Source: Parvimonas sp000223315 (GTDB lineage: Bacteria > Bacillota > Clostridia > Tissierellales > Peptoniphilaceae). Taken from it: DNA of 64,000 nt. The first letter of the stretch is position 1; each line of letters starts with the position of its first letter. Positions 34,741 through 43,100 of this stretch are shown piece by piece. The stretch is from NCBI GenBank assembly GCA_050262155.1, contig CP189843.1, positions 1,240,001-1,304,000 of the forward strand, written 5' to 3'. The position numbers and the translations under genes were made by a program. The notes under the pieces were generated by a model. It saw only the letters and a list, made by a program, of their open reading frames with translations, was not told the origin of the DNA and searched no databases.

Positions 34741-35406
34741 CTACATTTCAATCTTTTTAACTCTTTCATCATCAAAAATTAAATCTTCCAAATGTTCTCT
34801 TTCAAAATCCACAGGAACAACTGTATAAAATCTAACTATTACAGATCTGCTCTTCTTTACAATCTCTACATTTTGAACTTCAAGTTTAAATCTTTCCAAA
34901 TAATTTCTAATCTCTCTAATCGTATTAAAACTGTCCTCCAAACTTACCTCAAATGTTATAGTCAAATGGTCTTTGTTTAAAAATGCATCTTTATACATTA
35001 AAATTTGAACAATTACAATTAAAAGTGTCCCGCAAATTGCAACTGCATAAAGTCCCGCTCCCATAGCAAGCCCGATGCCGGCAGTAGCCCAAATTCCGGC
35101 AGCAGTTGTAAGACCGTTTACTGAATTATTTTTTATAAAAATAAGACCCGTGCCTAAAAAACCGATTCCTGAAACAACTTGAGATGCAATACGTGCAGCA
35201 TCATACTTATCACTATCAAAAAATCCATATTTAGAAATAATCATCATAAGTGCAGAAGCCAGTGCAACTATCGAGTGAGTTCTGATACCCGCTTCCTTAT
35301 TTCTACTTTTTCTTTCAAAACCTATTATGGCTCCCATTACAGTTGCAAGAACCATCTTTATCAAAAATTCAAAATTTTGAAAAATTAAATCCATATATAT
35401 ATCCAT
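34741..35406 (-). CDS. MgtC/SapB-family membrane protein
   Basis: A 221-residue protein with about five N-terminal helices. MGAIIGFERKSRNKEAGIRT (about 20-39) is the MgtC/SapB signature, followed by HSIVALASALMMIIS and GIGFLGTGLIF; the soluble C-terminal part (about 145-221) is ACT-like, as in the longer family members. MgtC is linked to magnesium limitation and survival in hosts in other bacteria, though it is not a transporter. GGGAG precedes the ATG. No magnesium riboswitch is apparent upstream. Confidence 0.88.
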   Translation of the reverse strand: MDIYMDLIFQNFEFLIKMVLATVMGAIIGFERKSRNKEAGIRTHSIVALASALMMIISKYGFFDSDKYDAARIASQVVSGIGFLGTGLIFIKNNSVNGLTTAAGIWATAGIGLAMGAGLYAVAICGTLLIVIVQILMYKDAFLNKDHLTITFEVSLEDSFNTIREIRNYLERFKLEVQNVEIVKKSRSVIVRFYTVVPVDFEREHLEDLIFDDERVKKIEM

Positions 35407-35619
35407 ATAATACTCCCAATTCTATTTAAAAATTACTAATCTTTTTTTACTAATTTAATTATATGTAATACTAAAAAAGTCAAATAATTCTCTTTTCAAT
35501 ATAAAAATAATATACTATTATTGTATAATTATATCATATTTTCATAAAAATTATTAGTCTTTCATTTATTATTTTTTATGATATAATTAGTTTGCAATAC
35601 AAAAGCACTAAATATAATA

Positions 35620-36044
35620 TTGGATGTATTCAATAATATAAAAAAGTTTATAAAAAAATTTTTTATATTCACTTTAGTTACTTTAATTTTTTGCTCATGT
35701 TCAGCAAAAGGAGTAAAAATAGAACAGCTAAACGAAAAATATTTCATCACAAAAGAAAAATTTTTTGTTATTAAAGAAAAAAAGAATACTGAAAATACTT
35801 CAGATTCAAAAAAATATTACTTAGTTTTGTATGAAAAATTAAAATCAGGCAATGCTCTGGATATATGGTATATGAAAATGTAAAAATATCTAAAAAAGAT
35901 GTAAAAGAATTTATTACAGCTGATAATTTAGAATTAGATTTAGAGATAATAAATGACAAAACAATAAAAGATACAAAAAACAATCTTGAATATAAAGAAT
36001 CCGAGAAAAAAGATATAGAGTCTAATCTGGAATTAATTAAATAA
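35620..36044 (+). pseudogene. Small lipoprotein gene, frameshifted
   Basis: The first frame gives a lipoprotein signal peptide (KKFFIFTLVTLIFCSCSAKG, lipobox around LIFC/SCS) and a charged domain, then stops at 35881-35883 after SGNAL. The -1 frame from about 35859 continues with YMVYENVKISKKDVKEFITA to a stop at 36042-36044, right before a terminator. Restoring one base gives about 141 residues. The start would be TTG at 35620 without a visible ribosome binding site, so the gene may be decaying, or the break may be a sequence error. Product unknown. Confidence 0.6.
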
Positions 36045-36067
36045 AAATTACAGACAATAAATAAATT

Positions 36068-36100
36068 AAAGCTCATCTAATTTTACTTAGATGAGCTTTT
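36068..36100. terminator. Bidirectional terminator
   Basis: AAAGCTCATCTAA-loop-TTAGATGAGCTTT with flanking A/T, between the convergent small lipoprotein gene and the TcaA-like gene. Confidence 0.85.
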
Positions 36101-36139
36101 GTATACTTCCGGAGTCTGTGTCAAAATAGGATATATTAC

Positions 36140-38131
36140 TTATCTTGCAATCATATCTTTTGATATATCCACACTTCTAATATTAGTTCTAGTAATTGTT
36201 CTTGTTGTAAAACCCCAAATATTACTGTACCAATTTTTCTTTTCTTTATCATAGATAAAATGAAATCCAACCGTGAATTCTTCAGGTGTTATTGATGTTA
36301 ATTGTGGTGGTTTGCTATTTTGAGGATATGTTGTCTCTTGAACCAATAAATGTCCACCTATATACATTTCATAAGTATCCCCATATTCTCTTATTTCAAA
36401 TGAATTAAGGTCGAATTCCATTGAAGGATAACCTCCAACATATTCTCTGCCGTTGTTTATTAATGATTCAACTCTTTTTGCTTCAATTCTTAAAGATGGG
36501 TCTATCATTGTTGTCAATAAACTCGCATCTTTTTTTCCTCTTGATTGAACATCCTCTCTTAACAACTCTATAGTTCTTGCAATAGCAACTTCCAATAATC
36601 TTTTATCAGTAAGAGATGTACTAACATTTATCTTTTTTTCTCCTTGGTAAGTAACTCCATCAGAAATTGTATATCCCCAAGGCATTTTTGTTACAACTTT
36701 TAAAATATCACCTTGTTTTATATTTGTTCCGGATAATTTATTAAATTCTTTTACAGTTAATTCTGTATTTTTATCATTTACAAACAAGATACTGTTTTCA
36801 TCTCTTGTTAAAATTTTAAAAGAACTTTCATTTGAATTTGTATCAAGTTTTTCAACTTCATTTGCAAGTTGGTATTCAGTTCCCGCTCCATAAGAAACAG
36901 TTTTAATATCTGATTTTTCATCATAGAAAAGAGTAATATCTTCTTTTAATTTTATATTATTATCATAATAAAAAATTGTATATTTTCCAGGAAATAACTC
37001 ATATTCTTTATCTGAAACAGCCTCTTCCTTACCATTTAATAAAATTGTAGTTTGTACTTCATCATTCTTTTCAACTTTCAATTTTATTGGATCTAAATGA
37101 ATTTTATAATCATCAAAAAATCCTAATATTTTTCCACTTTTTTGAAGTCTAATCGGTCTGTCACTCTTATAGTTTGGATTCTTTTTCAAATTTTCAGCAT
37201 CTTCTTTAAGCCATTTTTCAATAGTCTTAAATTTAGTTTCATCTTCTTCAAAAGTTGAAATAAGATATTCTGCTTGATTTTTATCAATTCCTTTTCCATT
37301 GAAAACTATATTTGTAGTATAAAATCCAATTTTTTTTGATTCCACACCTGATAAAATAGTCGGAAGTTTTACATCTATAGAATGATATGCCTTAAGTCCA
37401 AAAAATCCGACAATTGAAATTGCCAAAAGTATGGTAAATGAAAAAAGCATTTTTAAAGTTTTTGGAATTTTCGGCATTTCATATTTATTTACTTCTTTTT
37501 TGTCCTTTTCTTCCTTTGACCTTACAGTTTCTTTAGGCTTTTCAGCTTCTTTTGGTTTAATTTCCTTTTGTTCTACAGTTTCTTTAGGCTCTTCAAAATC
37601 TTTTATTTCAATATTTTCTGACGAAGACTCAACAACTTTTTCATTTACAGTTTTTTCTTTTTCTTCACTCTTAACAGTTTCTACAACTTCAGATTGTTTT
37701 TCTTTATGTTTTTCCTTATTTTTATTTTTAGAGGCTTTGCTCCCCCTACGACGTCTTTCGTGTAGGGGAACAACATTGCCGTAAATAAGCTGAAGTCTTT
37801 GTGTTTCTGTTAAAATTTCATCTTCTTCGTTATTTTCTTCTTTATTCTTTTTTACATTTTCATTTTTTGATTCTTCTTTTAGTTTTTCTTCATCAGTTGA
37901 AAATGTATGGTCTTCCACTTCTGAATTTATAAGATTTGATTTAAAATCTAAATCATCAATTTCATTCTCTTCTTTCTTCGTTTCGAGAACAACTTCTTCA
38001 GAAATTTCTTTTTCGGAATAATCTTCTCTCCATTGAGAATAGTCGGATAAAATAGATTTATCAAATCCTCCCTCTGAAAAATTTGAAGAATTTTTTTCAA
38101 TTTTATTCTTTTTTTTGTTTTTCTTAGACAC
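36140..38131 (-). CDS. TcaA-like single-pass membrane protein with long charged cytoplasmic tail
   Basis: A 663-residue protein. Residues 1-220 are low-complexity, rich in Lys and Glu, and hydrophilic; a single helix spans about 226-247; the remaining 410 residues are extracellular and look like the tandem beta domains plus NTF2-like end of TcaA/YvbJ-type proteins (for example LRLQKSGKILGFFDDYKIHL and the ending FHFIYDKEKKNWYSNIWGF). TcaA affects cell-wall stress and glycopeptide response in staphylococci. The zinc ribbon normally at the N-terminus is absent here. Start is GTG after AAGGAGG. It lies 25 bases after pepF, possibly cotranscribed. Family assignment is moderate. Confidence 0.6.
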   Translation of the reverse strand: MSKKNKKKNKIEKNSSNFSEGGFDKSILSDYSQWREDYSEKEISEEVVLETKKEENEIDDLDFKSNLINSEVEDHTFSTDEEKLKEESKNENVKKNKEENNEEDEILTETQRLQLIYGNVVPLHERRRRGSKASKNKNKEKHKEKQSEVVETVKSEEKEKTVNEKVVESSSENIEIKDFEEPKETVEQKEIKPKEAEKPKETVRSKEEKDKKEVNKYEMPKIPKTLKMLFSFTILLAISIVGFFGLKAYHSIDVKLPTILSGVESKKIGFYTTNIVFNGKGIDKNQAEYLISTFEEDETKFKTIEKWLKEDAENLKKNPNYKSDRPIRLQKSGKILGFFDDYKIHLDPIKLKVEKNDEVQTTILLNGKEEAVSDKEYELFPGKYTIFYYDNNIKLKEDITLFYDEKSDIKTVSYGAGTEYQLANEVEKLDTNSNESSFKILTRDENSILFVNDKNTELTVKEFNKLSGTNIKQGDILKVVTKMPWGYTISDGVTYQGEKKINVSTSLTDKRLLEVAIARTIELLREDVQSRGKKDASLLTTMIDPSLRIEAKRVESLINNGREYVGGYPSMEFDLNSFEIREYGDTYEMYIGGHLLVQETTYPQNSKPPQLTSITPEEFTVGFHFIYDKEKKNWYSNIWGFTTRTITRTNIRSVDISKDMIAR

Positions 38132-38156
38132 GAAAAAAACCCTCCTTAAATCTTTC

Positions 38157-39905
38157 CTACGCTTCTAATTCTTTTTCTAATTCGTCAACTAAACCTTTGA
38201 AAACATCTAGAGCCTTATTAATTGAATTTTTATCTTCCATATCAATTCCTGCCGCTCTTAATTGTTCTATTGGTTGATGTCTACATCCATCCTTTAAGAA
38301 GTTTCTATAATTCTTTAATGCTTCTTTATCTCCCTTAACAACTCTGCTTGACAAGAAACTTGCTGCACAGAAACTTGTTGCATATTTATATACATAAAAA
38401 TTAGTGTAGAAATGAGGAATTCTTGCCCATAAGTAATTAGCTAATTCACTCTTTTCAACATGTTCTCCATAATATTTGTCGTTTAATTCACCCATAATTC
38501 TTGTGAAATCATCAGCAGTTAAGGCATTACCTGCTTCAACTTCTAGATGAGTATTTTTTTCAAACTCGCCAAACATTGTTTGTCTAAATACTGTTCCGAT
38601 AAACATATTGATATAATAGTTTAAAATATAAATCTTTTCGTGTTTATCTTTAACATTTTTCAACATATAGTCTAATAGAGTTAATTCATTGAAAGTTGAT
38701 GCAACTTCTGCAACGAAAATCTTATATTGTGCATATAGATAGTCATTATTTGATTTTGAATAATAACTATGCATTGAATGTCCAAATTCATGAGCTAATG
38801 TAAACATACTGTCTAATGTATCTGTATAATTCATTAGTATATATGGATCTGTATCAAAACTTCCCCAAGAATAAGCCCCACCAGCTTTTCCTTCTCTTGG
38901 ATAAACATCAACCCAACGATCGTCAAAACCTCTATTCAAAACTTCAATATAGTCTTCTCCTAATGGTTTTAGTCCTTCAGTTATCAATTCTCTTGCTTTT
39001 TCATAAGGATATTTTTGGTCAAATTCTTTTTCTAAATTTACAGAAACATCCCACATATATTGTTTGTCTTTCTTTAAAGCTTTCTTTCTTAAACCATAAT
39101 ATTTATGAAGAGAAGGTAGATATTCTTCAATACTTTCTATCAAAGAATCATAAACTGTTTCAGGAACACAATCTTGGAATAATTCCATATATCTGGCTGA
39201 AGGATAGTTTTTAACCTTTGCAAGTATTGTTAAATTTTTAATTGCACTATATAGTGTTGTAGCATAAGTATTCTTGAAATTTGAAATAGTTCCATACATT
39301 TTATCAAATGCTTCTTTTCTTACTTCTTCATTTTCATCTAAAAGGAAAGCATTGTAATTTGCAGGAGTTAGTTTTTCACCATCTTTGCTTTCAATTTTTC
39401 CATAATCCATATCAGCAAAACTTAACATATAGAATGAGTTTTGACCTGTTCCCATCATTTCACTACAATTTGCAAGAAGTTTTTCTTCGTCTGCACTTAA
39501 AGTATGAGGTTTAAATCTTAAAATATTTTCAAAATGTACTCTATACTTTTCATTATCTCCCTCTTTGTAAAAGTTTTCCAATTCTTCATCTGATAAACTC
39601 ATTAAGAAAGGATCAAAAAATGCCATAGCAGAACCTAATCTTGTGCCTAATGAATTTACTTCTAAAGCTAATTTTTGAGATTCAGGAACTCTACTGTCTT
39701 CATCTCTTTTCATATATGAATAAGTATATAATTTTTCCATAAGTCTATTTGCTTTTTCAGATAATTCCATAATATTTTTTAAATTTTTAACTGATTTTTC
39801 TTCCTTTGTAAGTTTTTCAACAAATTCATCACAAAGTTTTATCTCTGCTTTTGCTTCATCTACATTTTTGTAGATTTTTTCTAACGACCAATTATATTTT
39901 TCCAT
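38157..39905 (-). CDS. pepF: Oligoendopeptidase F
   Basis: A 582-residue zinc metallopeptidase of family M3. The active site is LAHEFGHSMHSYYS (HExxH, about residue 375), with the third ligand glutamate in FVAEVASTFNE some 25 residues on. The all-helical N-terminal region (PepF/oligoendopeptidase N domain) is present and length is typical. It degrades short peptides in the cytosol. The ATG at 39905 is five bases after GGAGG; the in-frame TTG further up is part of the ribosome binding site. Confidence 0.95.
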   Translation of the reverse strand: MEKYNWSLEKIYKNVDEAKAEIKLCDEFVEKLTKEEKSVKNLKNIMELSEKANRLMEKLYTYSYMKRDEDSRVPESQKLALEVNSLGTRLGSAMAFFDPFLMSLSDEELENFYKEGDNEKYRVHFENILRFKPHTLSADEEKLLANCSEMMGTGQNSFYMLSFADMDYGKIESKDGEKLTPANYNAFLLDENEEVRKEAFDKMYGTISNFKNTYATTLYSAIKNLTILAKVKNYPSARYMELFQDCVPETVYDSLIESIEEYLPSLHKYYGLRKKALKKDKQYMWDVSVNLEKEFDQKYPYEKARELITEGLKPLGEDYIEVLNRGFDDRWVDVYPREGKAGGAYSWGSFDTDPYILMNYTDTLDSMFTLAHEFGHSMHSYYSKSNNDYLYAQYKIFVAEVASTFNELTLLDYMLKNVKDKHEKIYILNYYINMFIGTVFRQTMFGEFEKNTHLEVEAGNALTADDFTRIMGELNDKYYGEHVEKSELANYLWARIPHFYTNFYVYKYATSFCAASFLSSRVVKGDKEALKNYRNFLKDGCRHQPIEQLRAAGIDMEDKNSINKALDVFKGLVDELEKELEA

Positions 39906-39942
39906 CATAACCTCCAAATAAAAACTAAATTTTCACAAATTA

Positions 39943-39971
39943 ATTTTACCATTTTTTTCAATTTTTATCAA
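39943..39971 (-). promoter_or_regulatory. Promoter of pepF
   Basis: TTGATA (39971-39966), 17 bases, TAAAAT (39948-39943). Confidence 0.6.
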
Positions 39972-40080
39972 TATATATGATAATTATTTACAAATATATA
40001 TATTTTAATTATATATAATTTTTTATTGAAAACATTTTTATTATTATTTTAACTTTTTAGCACTCAAATTTCTTAACTAC

Positions 40081-40114
40081 AAAAAAAAGTTGAGAAGTTT
40101 AAACTTCTCAACCT
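40081..40114 (-). terminator. Terminator of the VWA adhesin gene
   Basis: GTTGAGAAGTTT/AAACTTCTCAAC, a perfect 24-base palindrome followed by eight T on the minus strand. Confidence 0.8.
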
Positions 40115-40133
40115 TAATTTTTTGACCTAAAAA

Positions 40134-43100
40134 TTATTGATCTTTTCTTCTCTTTGTAAGAATCACTCCAGCAAAACTACTAATTACTAGCATTGTAAAT
40201 CCAGTTCCAGAAATAGACATTTTTGGTAATTTTCCATTTTCGTCTTTTTTTGTAATTGTATTTGTTACTTCTACAGTTTTTTCTTTATCTGTAGATTTAA
40301 GTGTTACTTTTCCATCTGCTACTGAGTAAGTTGTTTTGCATCCTTTTGCATCTGTTTCTTCTACTTTATATTCTCCAAAGTATAGTCCTTTTAATTCTCT
40401 ACTTTCTCCAGGTGACAATTTGAAAGTTTCTTCATATCCATTTGGTCCTGTTACTTTGAATTCAAATTTAATAGATTTTGATGTATTTCTAGTTCCTGAT
40501 GCTATTAGGTTTTTCTTTACTGTTAGCTTACCTAAGTTTTCTTCTCCGCTTACTGCCTTATTCTTTATTGTGGCAACTCCGTTTTTTACTTCGGTACTTT
40601 CTACTATAGTCCAGTTTCCATTATTTACATCATCTGCATTCTTGAAACTTTCTTTTACAATGAAAGTGTATTCTTTTCCATTGATATCTTTTGTCTTTAA
40701 GTTTTCCCATTTTGCAGTTGTTGTTGTTCCGTCTATTACTTTTACTTCTGCTTCAGGTACTTTCTCTTCTTCTCCTCCTGCTACTTTTCTGTAAAGAGTT
40801 AAGTTTATTTCAGGTCTCTTCAGCTTTCCTTCTTCCGGTCCGTCCCATTCTTTTGTTACTTCTACTTTCCCGTCTGTAGGTTGCTTGTATGTGTTTGTTA
40901 CTTTTAATCCTTCTATACTCTTTTCGTAGTTTTCAGGTACTTGTTCTTCCTTAACGTAGTATTCATATTCATTTCCCTTTGGATCATGTTTTGCAAGATT
41001 TGTAAAAGTCTTCTTTAATCCTTCTCCACTTGCATTTTCTGCTACTACAAACTCATCGACTTTTTCATCTATTTTGTCTGCACCTTCTACATTATTTCTT
41101 CTCCAAAGTTCTATTGTTGTACTTGGTTTAGGTCCATTTACCCAAACTTTTTCTACTGTCTTTTCTACTACTGTTCCTTCTCCACCGCTTGTGTTTGTTA
41201 CTTCTACTGTTTTTTCCTTGTCTGTAGATTTAAGTGTAACTTTTCCTTCTGCTACTGAGTAGCTTGCTGTGTATCCTTTTGTATCTGTTTCTTCTACTTT
41301 ATATTCTCCAAAGTATAGTTCTTTTAATTCTTTACTTTCTCCAGGTGATAATTTGAAAGTTTCTTCATATCCATTAGGTCCTGTTACCTTGAATTCAAAT
41401 TTTACAGGTTCTAATCCCCTTGCTTTTCTTACATTTGCCCCTGATGCTATTAGGTTTTTCTTTACTGTTAGCTTACCTAAGTTTTCTTCTCCGCTTACTG
41501 CTTTATTCTTTATTTTAGCAACTCCGTTTTTTACTTCGGTACTTTCTACTATAGTCCAGTTTCCATTATTTACATCATCTGCATTCTTGAAACTTTCTTT
41601 TACAATGAAAGTATAGTCCTTTCCATTGTTATCTTTTGTCTTTAAGTTTTCCCATTTTGCAGTTGTTGTTGTTCCGTCTATTACTTTTACTTCTGCTTCA
41701 GGTACTTTCTCTTCTTCTCCTCCTGCTACTTTTCTGTAAAGAGTTAAGTTTATTTCAGGTCTCTTCAGCTTTCCTTCTTCCGGTCCGTCCCATTCTTTTG
41801 TTACTTCTACTTTCCCGTCTGTAGGTTGCTTGTATGTGTTTGTTACTTTTAATCCTTCTATACTCTTTTCGTAGTTTTCAGGTACTTGTTCTTCCTTAAC
41901 GTAGTATTCATATTCATTTCCCTTTGGATCATGTTTTGCAAGATTTGTAAAAGTCTTCTTTAATCCTTCTCCACTTGCATTTTCTGCTACTACAAACTCA
42001 TCGACTTTTTCATCTATTTTGTCTGCACCTTCTACATTATTTCTTCTCCAAAGTTCTATTGTTGTACTTGGTTTAGGTCCATTTACCCAAACTTTTTCTA
42101 CTGTCTTTTCTACTACTGTTCCTTCTCCACCGCTTGTGTTTGTTACTTCTACTGTTTTTTCCTTGTCTGTAGATTTAAGTGTAACTTTTCCTTCTGCTAC
42201 TGAGTAGCTTGCTGTGTATCCTTTTGTATCTGTTTCTTCTACTTTATATTCTCCAAAGTATAGTTCTTTTAATTCTTTACTTTCTCCAGGTGATAATTTG
42301 AAAGTTTCTTCATATCCATTAGGTCCTGTTACCTTGAATTCAAATTTTACAGGTTCTAATCCCCTTGCTTTTCTTACATTTGCCCCTGATGCTATTAGGT
42401 TTTTCTTTACTGTTAGCTTACCTAAGTTTTCTTCTCCGCTTACTGCTTTATTCTTTATTTTAGCAACTCCGTTTTTTACTTCGGTACTTTCTACTATAGT
42501 CCAGTTTCCATTATTTACATCATCTGCATTCTTGAAACTTTCTTTTACAATGAAAGTATAGTCCTTTCCATTGTTATCTTTTGTCTTTAAGTTTTCCCAT
42601 TTTGCAGTTGTTGTTGTTCCATCTATTACTTTTACTTCTGCTTCAGGTACTTTTTCTTCTTCTCCCCCTGCTACTTTTCTGTAAAGAGTTAAGTTTATTT
42701 CAGGTCTCTTTAGCTTTCCTTCTTCCGGTCCGTCCCATTCTTTTGTTACTTCTACTTTCCCGTCTGTAGGTTGCTTATATGTGTTTGTTATACTGTTTCC
42801 ATTTTGTGTTACTGTATAAGTGTTATTGTTAATTTTAAATTCATTATCATCATTTGCGTCTTTTTCTTTTACTGTATAATTAATTAACTTTCCACTTGTA
42901 TTATATTTTTTTACTCCTGTCCATTTATAAGTAAATTGAGATGCTGTTCCATTATTAGGAGTAATTTCTAATTTATCTGCATTATCATCAGTTACATCTT
43001 TTCCATCTGCATAAAGTTTAAATACAGGTGCAGTATGATCTGCTGTCGGTCCATTTACCCAAGTTTTACTAGCTTCAAAATCCGTAGTATAGTCGTTATT

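Noticed and set aside
40336..42769. Series of plus-strand ORFs recurring every 945 bases
   Set aside because: They are antisense shadows of the adhesin repeats and have no ribosome binding sites.
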